Positions 1-8,080 of a DNA stretch of 64,000 nucleotides are shown one piece after another. Made by a program: the position numbers and the translations under genes. The DNA lies in the IMG/VR virus record IMGVR_UViG_3300042566_000678, positions 84,236 to 148,235 of that record. One strand, given 5' to 3'. The notes beneath the pieces are model-generated. The model saw only the letters and a program-made list of their open reading frames with translations, was not told where the DNA came from and did not search any database. The DNA is from a virus. The number at the start of each line of letters is the position of its first letter. Position 1 is the first letter of the stretch.

Positions 1-299
1 TTCCAAAGGATTTTGTTTTCGTTGGCGAATGCTTCTAATTCCAATTTGATTGCCTTAAGTCTTTTCATTCTACTGGCTTCCATCGCTTCGTAAATACGAT
101 TATTTTCCTCTGTACCTTTATAGTTCTTATAGGTCAAATCATATACTTTCTGTGCTTCGGCTCTTGTATCTTCTGCTTCCTTAAACATATAAGAATAGCC
201 ATAATCACCATTACGAATTTTAAGTAACAATGGAGCATCCTCTTTAAGAGGTTTTTGGGGTCTACCTTTTGTAAACCATCTGAACTTATTATATCCCAT
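1..299 (-). CDS. Unknown protein, C-terminus cut by window edge
   Basis: An open frame starts at ATG 299 and runs off the left edge after 99 codons without a stop, so it is partial. The product begins MGYNKFRWFTKGRP and is rich in Lys, Glu and Tyr with a helical, probably coiled-coil second half. The start overlaps the stop of the upstream gene as TAATG, which indicates translational coupling. I do not recognise the family. The reading frame is supported by its position in the operon and the stop/start overlap. Confidence 0.7.
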   Translation of the reverse strand, partial: MGYNKFRWFTKGRPQKPLKEDAPLLLKIRNGDYGYSYMFKEAEDTRAEAQKVYDLTYKNYKGTEENNRIYEAMEASRMKRLKAIKLELEAFANENKILW

Positions 300-493
300 T
301 ACACAATACGATTTATATCTCGTATATAATCTGATAGTAATTCGGCTTCGTAAATATCCTGCTCCGTTAGGTTACATTCAATTTCCTCATCTAAAAACAA
401 ATCCAATGGTGGATTGTTATACTCTACATCATCATAAACCGATGAAGTATCCATGCCCAATGTTTCCAAGTAATACTCTTTTGTTCTGCTCAT
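299..493 (-). CDS. Small acidic protein, unknown
   Basis: 64 aa, beginning MSRTKEYYLETLGMDTSS; very acidic in the second half (clusters of Asp and Glu). An upstream in-frame ATG at 547 would add 18 hydrophobic residues, but that stretch lies across a promoter (513-543), so the start at 493 is chosen. The stop overlaps the next start (TAATG). No family recognised. Confidence 0.6.
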   Translation of the reverse strand: MSRTKEYYLETLGMDTSSVYDDVEYNNPPLDLFLDEEIECNLTEQDIYEAELLSDYIRDINRIV

Positions 494-512
494 AACTTTT
501 ATTTTTATAATG

Positions 513-543
513 TAAATATACAAAAAATATTTTACAATTCCAA
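513..543 (-). promoter_or_regulatory. Promoter, TTGGAA-N17-TATATTTA
   Basis: On the minus strand a TTGGAA box (538-543) lies 17 bp upstream of TATATTTA (513-520), matching the Bacteroidota -33/-7 pattern (TTG / TAnnTTTG). The next start codon is at 493. The same arrangement recurs through the window. Confidence 0.6.
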
Positions 544-550
544 GCATTTA

Positions 551-832
551 TTAAAATAAATCTGCCATAGTTAGAGGACCATTTTTATATGGTGCAATAT
601 CTAATTCATATGTAGTTTCATCAATTTGTGTATATGGTAGTGAATCCTTCAAAGGTCTAATTGCTTTTGTTCCAACCGAACCTTTCCACATTACCGCTAA
701 ATCCGCATCATATACTAAATTATCTTCAGATGAAAATATATATTTGCTTTGAATTGGGTTTGCATCTATAAAATAGATATTTTCTATAATAGTATCACCC
801 TCTTTCATAATAACTTTGTCCATTAAATTCAT
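551..832 (-). CDS. Unknown 93-aa protein
   Basis: Product of 93 aa starting MNLMDKVIMKEGD; mixed alpha/beta composition, no signal peptide or membrane segment, no motif recognised. The ATG overlaps the stop of the upstream gene (ATGA), so it belongs to the same operon. An alternative start three codons in (823) is equally possible. Function unknown. Confidence 0.6.
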   Translation of the reverse strand: MNLMDKVIMKEGDTIIENIYFIDANPIQSKYIFSSEDNLVYDADLAVMWKGSVGTKAIRPLKDSLPYTQIDETTYELDIAPYKNGPLTMADLF

Positions 833-1158
833 ACTAACTCCTGTTTTTTAAGTTTATTTTGTTGTCTTTTGTACTTTTTCTCTGCTGATAAATATAACTC
901 CCAAAACCTTTCCTTCCAATAATCTACGGATTTGGTTTCTTTTTTATCATATCGTAGAACACGTTTCTGCTTTCCGTTACGTGTCATAATCCATTCACCG
1001 AATATAGGTAAGTAGGCTGGAACTATATAATCTCCACCATGCTCTCTACTATGGTTGGCTAAATAGGTAATACTTTGTTGTGCTAGTTCCATAGCTTCAT
1101 TAAAGTTTTTGGAATCTATAAACCATTTGGTTTGTTCTATTGTTAGTGATACGTTCAT
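829..1158 (-). CDS. Unknown 109-aa basic protein
   Basis: 109 aa, MNVSLTIEQTKWFID at the N-terminus and a Lys-rich, helical C-terminus (YLSAEKKYKRQQNKLKKQ). Probably a soluble nucleic-acid or protein-binding helper, but this is only a charge-based guess. It is followed at once by the next gene with an ATGA overlap. Confidence 0.6.
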   Translation of the reverse strand: MNVSLTIEQTKWFIDSKNFNEAMELAQQSITYLANHSREHGGDYIVPAYLPIFGEWIMTRNGKQKRVLRYDKKETKSVDYWKERFWELYLSAEKKYKRQQNKLKKQELV

Positions 1159-1159
1159 A

Positions 1160-1399
1160 TTATTTGGCGGATTGAGATTTAACTAATGTGATTAATTTGA
1201 GTGGCGAAAGTGTCTGACCGAATATCAAATGTGATAAGATATTCAATCCAATTGCTTCCCAAAAAGTAATGTAACGTAATCCGAAGATTGATGGAACTAT
1301 CCAATTCCATACATACATTAGTGGTGCACCCATCAAAATTAGTGAGGATAATCCTATAAATAATATTCCAACTATTAAGTTTAATCTATCTGTATTCAT
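1160..1399 (-). CDS. Small inner-membrane protein, two TM helices
   Basis: 79 aa from the ATG at 1399 (MNTDRLNLIVG). Two hydrophobic helices are visible, about residues 7-30 and 36-60, followed by a short polar tail. An in-frame ATG at 1423 would only add a charged leader that overlaps the upstream gene, so 1399 is preferred. No family recognised; size and topology resemble many phage membrane proteins. Confidence 0.6.
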   Translation of the reverse strand: MNTDRLNLIVGILFIGLSSLILMGAPLMYVWNWIVPSIFGLRYITFWEAIGLNILSHLIFGQTLSPLKLITLVKSQSAK

Positions 1400-1410
1400 A
1401 ATTTTAAGTT

Positions 1411-1743
1411 TTAATCGAACCATTGTGAACGATTTGTTTTTACATTTTTAATTTGAGGGTCTTTATACTTTGGGTCACCACCCAATTTTTCAGCTGCCTG
1501 TGCTATTTCGTTTGAACGAAACTCATCACCAACTCTACCAATCTCCTTTGCAGTTTTTAACTCTTCAGTAGATAACTCACCACCATTACTCAATGCTGCG
1601 AATGTTTTAGCGTGATAGGTATCTAAAGGACGAGTGAATTGTTTTAGATATTTGGCTTTTGAATCTAAATACTCAAAGAAATCTGCTTCATCTAAACAAT
1701 TTAATTCGTTTTGAGTTAGTTCGTTTTCTGGATTGTATTTCAT
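1411..1743 (-). CDS. Unknown 110-aa soluble protein
   Basis: 110 aa, MKYNPENELTQNELNCLDEAD; predicted mostly helical and charged, no TM segment. Its start lies 16 bp after the hairpin that ends the MoxR-like gene, so it may be read by readthrough or by a promoter not obvious to me. Function unknown. Confidence 0.6.
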   Translation of the reverse strand: MKYNPENELTQNELNCLDEADFFEYLDSKAKYLKQFTRPLDTYHAKTFAALSNGGELSTEELKTAKEIGRVGDEFRSNEIAQAAEKLGGDPKYKDPQIKNVKTNRSQWFD

Positions 1744-1759
1744 ATTAGTATAAAATAAT

Positions 1760-1783
1760 GGCTGGATGTTTTCACACCCAGCC
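1760..1783 (-). terminator. Hairpin, possible weak terminator
   Basis: A 10-bp stem (GGCTGGGTGT / ACATCCAGCC, one G.U pair) with a GAAA loop follows the stop of the MoxR-like gene. The downstream tract (ATTATTTTATA) is T-rich but interrupted, so termination may be partial. Confidence 0.6.
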
Positions 1784-1795
1784 GTAGTGAATTAA

Positions 1796-3016
1796 TTACC
1801 AAACAATGTTTTCTTCATCATTAGCTTCAACCTTTTCTTCAAACAATGGTTTATCACCACTCTCATCACGAAGATACTTTTGAACTAATTGTTTGATGTA
1901 AGTACGTTCTGAATCAATACCACCATCCGTAGAATAGAATGGGAAGATAGAGATTTCAGCGGCCTCAACCAAATTGAAACCATCATATAACAACCCAGCT
2001 AACTCCACACTAGCACGCGTAGATACTGCCGTACTCAATTTACCTGCTTCATTACGAATCTGGTCACGAGTGTGAGCGGCGATTTCAGCAACTGCATTCA
2101 AGTCATAAGAATCAACGCCTGGATACAACATCGTAAGTAACTCCAACTCTTGCTCTTTATCAAGCACATCAACCTCAATCGTAGTGAATCGGTCCATAAT
2201 AGCCCGGTCAAGAACACGCGTTGATGTATATTCATTACCGATGTTAGCCGTTGCGATGAAAGTAACCCCCTCTGCAACAGGAACGATTGGTGAACCTTCA
2301 GCCTCATCCAAACGTAAGTAACGTTGTCCCTGGTCTAACACACTCATTAAGATGTTCCATGCTTCTGGGTGAGCTCTACTCAACTCATCTAATAAGATAA
2401 CTGCGTTAGGAGTTTTGATTGCCGTAACGAAAGCGGAATCAGAGAAGAAAGTACCCTTTTGTTTATCAAAGTGAGTATTACCAATTAATGCTGCTCTCGG
2501 GTCCTGCGTTGCTCCCAAGTTAAAGTAATGGAAAGGTCTTCCTAATGCTTCAACCAATGCTTTAGCTGCCAACGTCTTACCCGAACCAGCAGGTCCAGTC
2601 ATCATAATGTTACGAGCTCTAACTGCTGAACGGATTAAATATTTCCATTTCAAATCAGTCATAATTAACGATTTCGGTTTTAATGCTACCGAACTATTTT
2701 GGATAAAATCCACAATAGCGTTGTGTTCTTTTGGAATCTCATTCGTAGGTTCTGCGTTGGTAGTGTTTAATGGTTTAACCAACTTATCATACTCTTTCAT
2801 ATCTACTAATCGGTAGGTTTTGTTACCCAATTTGTTAATGTGTCCTCGAACTGCTTTGTTAGTTCGTAGTGCCTTTGAGCGGGTGATTTGATTTAATTTA
2901 ACGCCGGTTGTAACATCACCTTGTGTGTTCAACATTTGGATTCTACCATTAGATAATTTCTCTAATTTGTAAATCTCATTAGTGTAACCGAACTCTGAAT
3001 TTTTTAACTTTGTCAT
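1796..3016 (-). CDS. MoxR/CobS-like AAA+ ATPase
   Basis: 406 aa AAA+ ATPase. Walker A GPAGSGKT is at residues 141-148, Walker B VILLDE at 206-211, and the sensor-1 region FIATANIG at about 253-260 is followed by a conserved RVLDRAIMDRF. The family (MoxR/CobS/gas-vesicle GvpN type) remodels or activates partner proteins, usually together with a VWA-domain protein, and exactly such a protein is encoded just upstream (3135-5294). CobS/CobT-like pairs occur in several T4-related aquatic phages; their role there is not established. About 110 N-terminal residues precede the ATPase core and are not recognised. The gene has its own promoter and a hairpin after the stop, so it may be a single-gene unit. 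Confidence 0.9.
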   Translation of the reverse strand: MTKLKNSEFGYTNEIYKLEKLSNGRIQMLNTQGDVTTGVKLNQITRSKALRTNKAVRGHINKLGNKTYRLVDMKEYDKLVKPLNTTNAEPTNEIPKEHNAIVDFIQNSSVALKPKSLIMTDLKWKYLIRSAVRARNIMMTGPAGSGKTLAAKALVEALGRPFHYFNLGATQDPRAALIGNTHFDKQKGTFFSDSAFVTAIKTPNAVILLDELSRAHPEAWNILMSVLDQGQRYLRLDEAEGSPIVPVAEGVTFIATANIGNEYTSTRVLDRAIMDRFTTIEVDVLDKEQELELLTMLYPGVDSYDLNAVAEIAAHTRDQIRNEAGKLSTAVSTRASVELAGLLYDGFNLVEAAEISIFPFYSTDGGIDSERTYIKQLVQKYLRDESGDKPLFEEKVEANDEENIVW

Positions 3017-3070
3017 AGGAATTGGATTTATGTTTTATGTTTAATAATTAGTAACTCTCTCAATGTTTAG

Positions 3071-3101
3071 TAAAGATACGCAAAATAATTGATAATGTCA
3101 A
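3071..3101 (-). promoter_or_regulatory. Strong promoter, TTGACA-N17-TATCTTTA
   Basis: TTGACATT (from 3101 downward) and GCG-TATCTTTA (3071-3078) with 17 bp between the boxes; the whole segment is nearly identical to promoters at 5424, 33088 and 33409. It lies 55 bp upstream of the MoxR-like start codon. Confidence 0.75.
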
Positions 3102-3134
3102 GGTAATTGCCAAATATTTTTGAACTTTTTTTCA

Positions 3135-5294
3135 TTATTTTTTAAGAAATAATTCGTTCAAAGTTTTGGTGATTGGAACTAAACCATTTACATCAATAAA
3201 TTTAGCATCCTTACCATACATTTCAGAAAACACTTTCTTTGAACTTTCGTATGGTGTGTAATCAGATACAAAGTAACTCAACACCCCAATACCACGTTGT
3301 TTGATTCTCTTAACCATTTCAGCGGTGTGCTTACTTGCTACCTGACGAGAATAGTTAATTGAATCATTACCAAAGTTTGGTTCACCATCTGAAATGTTTA
3401 GGAAATAGGATTCCAAATCGTTAGATGATTCAACAAAGTGTTTCATAATTGCTTCGAAACACAAACCTTCAGGTGTAGTACCATTTGGTTCTAATGCTGC
3501 TACCAATTGTTTAACCTTTGTAAACTTATCAGTACGAGAATCGTATGCAATAACCATATAAGGTTTACTATTATTCCAGCTTCCACCATCAATTGTTGAA
3601 CGAACTGAAACCTGTACATCCAAGTTGTTTACCATCGTAGCTGCTTTACAGATAGCGATTGTAGTGGTCATTGCCTGTCTCCATCTATCACCTGCCATAG
3701 AGCCAGATGCATCTAATGAAATATGAAGAATGATTTTCTTAAATTTATCAACCTCTTTAGTGTAGAAAACGTTTTGGTAATCATAACCCAAAGCAGAAAC
3801 CAATCGGCGGTCAATTCGTCCATTTAACTGACGATTGTAAACCGTATCACGTTCTTCACTACGAACTTGCAATCTCTTACCCAATAAAGTTCCCAATGCT
3901 AATCCCTTTTGTAAGGTATTCTCATCAACAACCAACTCTTTAGTTCTCCAATCCTGTCTAGCCAAAGGAAATGCTTCGGATTTCATCAACTCTTCTGTCA
4001 ACTTTTTAACCACTACCACCTGCGTTTGAGGAACTTTACCCACACCTTCGATAGTTTCACCAGCAACATTCACCAATTCAGTACCCGATTTAGCAATCTG
4101 TTCTAATGCTTTATCATCTTTGTTAGTGATTGTTTTCTTTTTAGTTTCACCTTTTAAGAAATCTTGTTGTTTCTTAATTGCTTTCTCTAATTTCTTACGA
4201 TTAGCTTCACTTAAACCAGCACCTTTATCAGAACCTTTACCTTCAGATTCTTTAACTTTAACCTTACCTTTAAGTGGTTGGTTTAGAGAAGCAGATGGAC
4301 CTGAATCAGAACCCGAATCACCATCTTCTGAATCATCAAACTCAACCTCTAAATCATCATCTTCTTCACCATCTTCACCCTGTCCGTTGCCAGAACCCTC
4401 ACCTTTCTCTTGTGGTCCATCCTGCGCATCTTGCTTACCATTACCATTCTTTTCATCCTCCAGCTCATCAGCGATAGATTGAATGATAATCTCAACAATA
4501 CCTTCTGCAATCTCAACTGATTGTTGAGTAGAGGTGATACGATTGATATTGTTTAAGTTTAACAATTTAGAAATCTTACCTAAACCTCTCAACTTTGATA
4601 AGTTAGTGTTGGGGTTGGTGATATTGATAATACGGAACAAATAAGAATCAATTGTTTCCGTAGTATATTCATTTGAAAGTAATCCTTTATCAATAGAAGC
4701 ATCGTTGAAATATGTATCATATAAAGAACGATAGTAATCTCGGTAGCCAGGGCAGGTAGTGTAAACGTGATTGTCAATACGTTTATCTTCTACATAGTTA
4801 GTTAAGTTCTTAACCAAATCCCAAATCCGTTGTTTAGCCCAATTTTGGTGAGATTGATTACCTCTATCTACATTTTCAACCACATCTAAATACTTATCAA
4901 CCAATGTAGGATTGGCTTTGTAATTAACAAAGGTTTCAAAATCAGTAAGAACAATGTGAGATGCTTCGTGCAATGCTAAACCAACCGTAGAATCAAACTT
5001 ATCTGGCTTCAAATCAGAAGAGATAGTAACAGATTTACCATCGGTATAAGAATCACCTTTGACGGTAAAACGAACAGGAATGTTTCTGTTAGTAAGGATA
5101 TTAACAAAGTTAGAAATGGCTCTACGATGAGCATTTAACTTTAAATAATGTAGGGTAGAGTTTTCAGTAGCAGTTCTGGTAGGAACATCTGAATCATCCA
5201 AATCATCCCAACCATAATCTAAATCGTAATCATTAGCCCAAAAAGAAGTGGCTGATTTGGTAGATGTTTTACCTTTGAAGAAGTTGTTTATCAT
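3135..5294 (-). CDS. CobT-like VWA-domain protein with HExxH motif
   Basis: 719 aa. The C-terminal third is a von Willebrand A domain with a complete MIDAS: DASGS at 528-532, NGTTPEG near 604-610 and ISDGE near 634-638. The middle (about 290-360) is a highly acidic Asp/Glu/Gly/Ser linker, typical of CobT-type proteins. In the N-terminal third GLALHEASHIVL (109-113 is HEASH) matches the HExxH zinc-metallopeptidase signature, so this may be a protease-like or metal-binding domain. It is expected to work with the MoxR-like ATPase encoded next. The target is unknown. Two promoters lie upstream (5319, 5424). Confidence 0.85.
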   Translation of the reverse strand: MINNFFKGKTSTKSATSFWANDYDLDYGWDDLDDSDVPTRTATENSTLHYLKLNAHRRAISNFVNILTNRNIPVRFTVKGDSYTDGKSVTISSDLKPDKFDSTVGLALHEASHIVLTDFETFVNYKANPTLVDKYLDVVENVDRGNQSHQNWAKQRIWDLVKNLTNYVEDKRIDNHVYTTCPGYRDYYRSLYDTYFNDASIDKGLLSNEYTTETIDSYLFRIINITNPNTNLSKLRGLGKISKLLNLNNINRITSTQQSVEIAEGIVEIIIQSIADELEDEKNGNGKQDAQDGPQEKGEGSGNGQGEDGEEDDDLEVEFDDSEDGDSGSDSGPSASLNQPLKGKVKVKESEGKGSDKGAGLSEANRKKLEKAIKKQQDFLKGETKKKTITNKDDKALEQIAKSGTELVNVAGETIEGVGKVPQTQVVVVKKLTEELMKSEAFPLARQDWRTKELVVDENTLQKGLALGTLLGKRLQVRSEERDTVYNRQLNGRIDRRLVSALGYDYQNVFYTKEVDKFKKIILHISLDASGSMAGDRWRQAMTTTIAICKAATMVNNLDVQVSVRSTIDGGSWNNSKPYMVIAYDSRTDKFTKVKQLVAALEPNGTTPEGLCFEAIMKHFVESSNDLESYFLNISDGEPNFGNDSINYSRQVASKHTAEMVKRIKQRGIGVLSYFVSDYTPYESSKKVFSEMYGKDAKFIDVNGLVPITKTLNELFLKK

Positions 5295-5318
5295 AGTATC
5301 TATCTTTTAATGTATATA

Positions 5319-5349
5319 CAAATATAGTGAAAATAATTGAGAATGTCTA
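5319..5349 (-). promoter_or_regulatory. Promoter, TAGACA-N17-TATATTTG
   Basis: TATATTTG (5319-5326) is a perfect Bacteroidota -7 element; 17 bp upstream is TAGACA (5344-5349). The VWA gene starts at 5294. Confidence 0.65.
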
Positions 5350-5423
5350 ATGGTATTTTACCAACTTTTGGTGTTATTTTACCCAATATTGATTTTATTT
5401 TATATCTAACTCTCATTACCCTA

Positions 5424-5454
5424 TAAAGATACGCAAAATATATGATAATGTCAA
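5424..5454 (-). promoter_or_regulatory. Strong promoter, TTGACA-N17-TATCTTTA
   Basis: TTGACA (5449-5454), 17-bp spacer, GCG-TATCTTTA (5424-5431). It is followed by the leader GGGTAATGAGAGTTAG, similar to the leaders at 33088 and 33409. It stands in tandem with the promoter at 5319 ahead of the VWA gene. The rest of 5295-5528 holds no convincing gene. Confidence 0.75.
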
Positions 5455-5482
5455 GCTTTTTCTTAAATATATTTTTGGACAT

Positions 5483-5507
5483 AAAAAAACCTCCCACTTT
5501 GGGAGGT
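5483..5507 (-). terminator. Rho-independent terminator
   Basis: Perfect 7-bp stem ACCTCCC / GGGAGGT with a 5-nt loop (5489-5507) followed on the minus strand by seven T. It ends the small lipoprotein gene and insulates it from the promoters that follow. Confidence 0.9.
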
Positions 5508-5528
5508 CTAATTATTAAATAGGTTTAA

Positions 5529-5690
5529 TTATTTAGCTACTGAATCAACTGCCGCCGAATCTGTTGCTACCGAATCTGCTGCAACAGTATCAACTGCTAC
5601 TGAATCTGCTGCTGCTTCTGTGTTTTTCTCACCACAAGCTACTAATCCTAATCCTAATGCGATAAACGCTACGAATAATAAATTTTTCAT
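5529..5690 (-). CDS. Tiny lipoprotein with Asp-Ser-Val-Ala repeats
   Basis: 53 aa, MKNLLFVAFIALGLGLVACG then a tail built from repeats of A-D-S/T-V-A (five copies). The lipobox LVAC places the lipidated Cys at residue 19, so the mature protein would be a 35-residue flexible acidic peptide anchored in the outer membrane. A strong terminator follows. Short lipoproteins of this kind are common in Bacteroidota; in a phage it could act at the envelope, but no function can be assigned. Confidence 0.75.
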   Translation of the reverse strand: MKNLLFVAFIALGLGLVACGEKNTEAAADSVAVDTVAADSVATDSAAVDSVAK

Positions 5691-5700
5691 ACTTTTTGTT

Positions 5701-6021
5701 TTATTGTTTATTTGTTTTTGGTTTATAATAACGTCTTTTTTTCTTTACAGGAACTTCGTTTCCTTTTACTACATCAGCTACTTCGCCCATTTCTTTGGCT
5801 ACTTTCTTAACTGCTTTAGTAACATCTTCAACTTGCTCCTTAACTTTTTCAATCTTTACCTTTGTTTCTGTAAAGGTTTTGTTTACTTCTGCAATAGATT
5901 CCTCTACTACATCTGGGATTGAATCCCCATCCGAGTCTTTAATTTTACCACCTTTGGTAAGTAAGTAGACCACACCAACTGCAACCGCTGCTAATGCGAG
6001 AATGATTAGAATTGTATTCAT
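5701..6021 (-). CDS. Membrane-anchored coiled-coil protein
   Basis: 106 aa. One N-terminal TM helix (about residues 3-21) is followed by DSDGDSIPD, which resembles a thrombospondin type 3 calcium-binding repeat, then a long amphipathic helix (KTFTETKVKIEKVKEQVEDV) and a very basic C-terminus (KKKRRYYKPK). The layout, TM plus coiled coil, is compatible with a spanin-like or structural envelope role, but no homologue is recognised. Confidence 0.65.
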   Translation of the reverse strand: MNTILIILALAAVAVGVVYLLTKGGKIKDSDGDSIPDVVEESIAEVNKTFTETKVKIEKVKEQVEDVTKAVKKVAKEMGEVADVVKGNEVPVKKKRRYYKPKTNKQ

Positions 6022-6054
6022 TTATTTTTATTTATTTGGTTACTATTATAAATA

Positions 6055-6321
6055 TTAATCTTCGCCATATAACGAAAATCTTTTCTGTGGGACTTCCACT
6101 TCAACTTTGGTAACTATTTGAATAGTTCCTTCCCTCGCATCAATATAGAATTGAGTGCTACCATACGATTGAAACCATGCTTCCAAAGCATCTGTAAGAG
6201 AACCGTAAGTTTGCCCAGCACCGATTGTCAAACCATTACCCTCTTTAGCAGCTTTCCATCTATCTCCAGGTGGAAATCTATTAAAAATAACCTTACGTTC
6301 TTCTTTAGTTTCTTTTTCCAT
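6055..6321 (-). CDS. Unknown 88-aa protein
   Basis: 88 aa, MEKETKEERKVIFNRFPPGDRWKA; soluble, alpha/beta. Its start overlaps the upstream stop (TAATG), so it is translationally coupled to the 69-aa protein. No family recognised. Confidence 0.6.
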   Translation of the reverse strand: MEKETKEERKVIFNRFPPGDRWKAAKEGNGLTIGAGQTYGSLTDALEAWFQSYGSTQFYIDAREGTIQIVTKVEVEVPQKRFSLYGED

Positions 6322-6530
6322 TATTCAAATACCTCTACGATTTTTGATTGTGCTGCTCCTTTGATGTTATACTCTAACTGAATGTTAGATGCTTCAAATT
6401 CCTTAACAACTCTTGCTTCTGCTTCGGTCACCGATTGAGCATCCACTAAATATTGTTCTGTTACTTTTTTAGTTCCACCCTTACCATTGTCTGTGTGTAA
6501 CTCTACTGCTACTTGAAAGTACTTCGCCAT
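6321..6530 (-). CDS. DUF4494-like small protein (tentative)
   Basis: 69 aa containing KKVTEQYLVDAQSVTEAEARV, a pattern that I associate with the DUF4494 family found in Bacteroidota and their phages; the family is usually longer, so this would be a short member. Function of the family is unknown. Promoter 6572-6602 stands upstream. Confidence 0.65.
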   Translation of the reverse strand: MAKYFQVAVELHTDNGKGGTKKVTEQYLVDAQSVTEAEARVVKEFEASNIQLEYNIKGAAQSKIVEVFE

Positions 6531-6571
6531 AGTTTTTTTGTTTATTTATTAGTTTTAATTTTTAAGTGATA

Positions 6572-6602
6572 CAAATATACGAATAATATTTTATATCTCC
6601 AA
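6572..6602 (-). promoter_or_regulatory. Promoter, TTGGAG-N17-TATATTTG
   Basis: TATATTTG at 6572-6579 with TTGGAG at 6597-6602, spacing 17 bp; 42 bp upstream of the start codon at 6530. Confidence 0.7.
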
Positions 6603-6618
6603 ATGTTTTAAGGTTTTT

Positions 6619-7122
6619 TTAAGTAGTTGGTAATTCTGTTAGTTTAAAGGCAATAGTAACACGCAAATTGTTATATCCTTTTCTTGGTGCCATTCCTTTG
6701 TGTTTATATTTATGTTCAAATAATACTGCCGAATTTGGTATTGGTGTTACGGCAATGGGTTCACCATCTACCATAAAATAAGTTTCACCAACTAAAGATA
6801 TATCATCGGTATCATTAAAGTAATATAAAAATGTGTAACCTATATCATTATTGAAAGAATCAACGTGCCAACTCCCATCTTGTCCTAATGTTTGACCATT
6901 GGCATATAACCTATCAATTTTAAACTTTTTATTACTTAACTTTTCGATTTCAGATAACCATTCCACAAAGAACGGGTGTTCCATCAACTCCGAATACCAA
7001 AATCTATTAGCTGTTACATCTTTTGTACTATAACCAGAATAAACCCATTGTAAATTTTCAACAATTTTTACAAGTTGATTATACTTTTCTTGTGTTAAGA
7101 AATCAAAATATCTCTGTATCAT
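6619..7122 (-). CDS. 2OG-Fe(II) oxygenase
   Basis: 167 aa, single-domain double-stranded beta-helix hydroxylase. The iron triad is visible as WHVDS (HxD) in the middle and a distal His in LFEHKYKHKG; the 2-oxoglutarate-binding Arg is in NLRVTIAFK near the C-terminus. Such small phage enzymes hydroxylate proteins or nucleic acid using 2-oxoglutarate and oxygen; substrate unknown. It is the last gene of a tightly packed operon that carries two further oxygenases. Confidence 0.85.
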   Translation of the reverse strand: MIQRYFDFLTQEKYNQLVKIVENLQWVYSGYSTKDVTANRFWYSELMEHPFFVEWLSEIEKLSNKKFKIDRLYANGQTLGQDGSWHVDSFNNDIGYTFLYYFNDTDDISLVGETYFMVDGEPIAVTPIPNSAVLFEHKYKHKGMAPRKGYNNLRVTIAFKLTELPTT

Positions 7123-7124
7123 AA

Positions 7125-7832
7125 TTATTCAATTGTAGTTTCATCCTCTGTTGCTTCATCTTCATCGCCATCATCTACCACACCTTGTGTGATAATAGTT
7201 CCTCTCTTTGGTATCCTCCGTTTACCTACCAACAGAAAGAAGCAGTTATAGCAAAGGAATCGTAGATTCTCCAACTTATGGTTTTGCCAATCATTATCTA
7301 AAAAATCTAATAATAGTGGAACTTTTCCATCGGTTGCTCTTTTCTCATCAAAACCACAACACGTACATTCTTCTGCAAAGTAACCAGATGTAATCAATCT
7401 ACGCTTTAATCTTGCAATTGGATAATCTGGTTTACCTTCACCTCTTAATATTTTATCTAATGCATTCTCACCACTATGAACTTGGTTAGCACGGATAATA
7501 CCAATACCAGCTGGATTTAATAAGTTTTCAAATATACCATAGGTTTTAGCCCATTTTTTATAGGTATTATAAGATACACCCAATGTCCTAGCTGCCTCAA
7601 ATGCGGATTTGGATTTAGATTGTGCATCTCTAATATCGTTTTCCAATATAGGACGAAACCCTGCTCCACGTGGATATGCTCCCGTAGACCATTTTTTCTT
7701 CACCATCGTATCTTTTATTTTTTCGATACGCTCTTCAGGTGTAAGTTTCTCCTCTTTGGGTTGGTCTACATCTTCCCACTTATCCTCACTATCTTCACCC
7801 CAATTAGCAAAAAACCTTTCTTCTTTCGGCAT
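7125..7832 (-). CDS. HTH plus degenerate HNH-type zinc protein
   Basis: 235 aa. After an acidic N-terminus there is a helix-turn-helix-like segment (AARTLGVSYNTYKKWAKTYG, about 97-116), then an HNH-like fold with CTCC and CYNC zinc pairs. Where catalytic HNH enzymes have a His-His pair and CxxCH, this protein has LLLDFLD and CYNCFF, so the catalytic histidines appear to be lost. It is probably a DNA-binding protein rather than a nuclease. The C-terminus is acidic. Neighbours overlap or lie within 2 bp. Confidence 0.7.
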   Translation of the reverse strand: MPKEERFFANWGEDSEDKWEDVDQPKEEKLTPEERIEKIKDTMVKKKWSTGAYPRGAGFRPILENDIRDAQSKSKSAFEAARTLGVSYNTYKKWAKTYGIFENLLNPAGIGIIRANQVHSGENALDKILRGEGKPDYPIARLKRRLITSGYFAEECTCCGFDEKRATDGKVPLLLDFLDNDWQNHKLENLRFLCYNCFFLLVGKRRIPKRGTIITQGVVDDGDEDEATEDETTIE

Positions 7833-7833
7833 A

Positions 7834-8079
7834 TTAATCTATATTGTATTCTCGTATAAGATGAATTGGTGTGATGTATTTACCTGCATCATCTGTTAAA
7901 TGATGGTTTAATACATTAAATTCCAAATGTTCCCAAGCATCACTATAAGTCATACCATCTCTAGTCATTAGAGTAGTAATCATTATATCCGTATCATATA
8001 TGTATCTACCGGTATCGTAGCAGTTTCCTATAATAGCCCCATCAAATCCATCCCATTTTATTTTCTCTTCTTCTTCCAT
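7834..8079 (-). CDS. Unknown 81-aa protein
   Basis: 81 aa, MEEEEKIKWDGFDGAIIG; contains MTRDGMTYSDAWEHLEFNV, a pattern seen in small phage proteins of unknown function. Soluble. It lies in the oxygenase operon with 1-2 bp gaps on both sides. Confidence 0.65.
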   Translation of the reverse strand: MEEEEKIKWDGFDGAIIGNCYDTGRYIYDTDIMITTLMTRDGMTYSDAWEHLEFNVLNHHLTDDAGKYITPIHLIREYNID

Positions 8080-8080
8080 A

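Noticed and set aside
4120-4482. Plus-strand ORF of 120 codons
   Set aside because: Antisense to the acidic linker of the VWA protein; Ser/Pro-rich product is a shadow of Asp/Glu codons.
5300-5497. Minus-strand ORF of 65 codons (or 38 codons from an inner ATG)
   Set aside because: Lies across two tandem promoters and a terminator; product is not protein-like.
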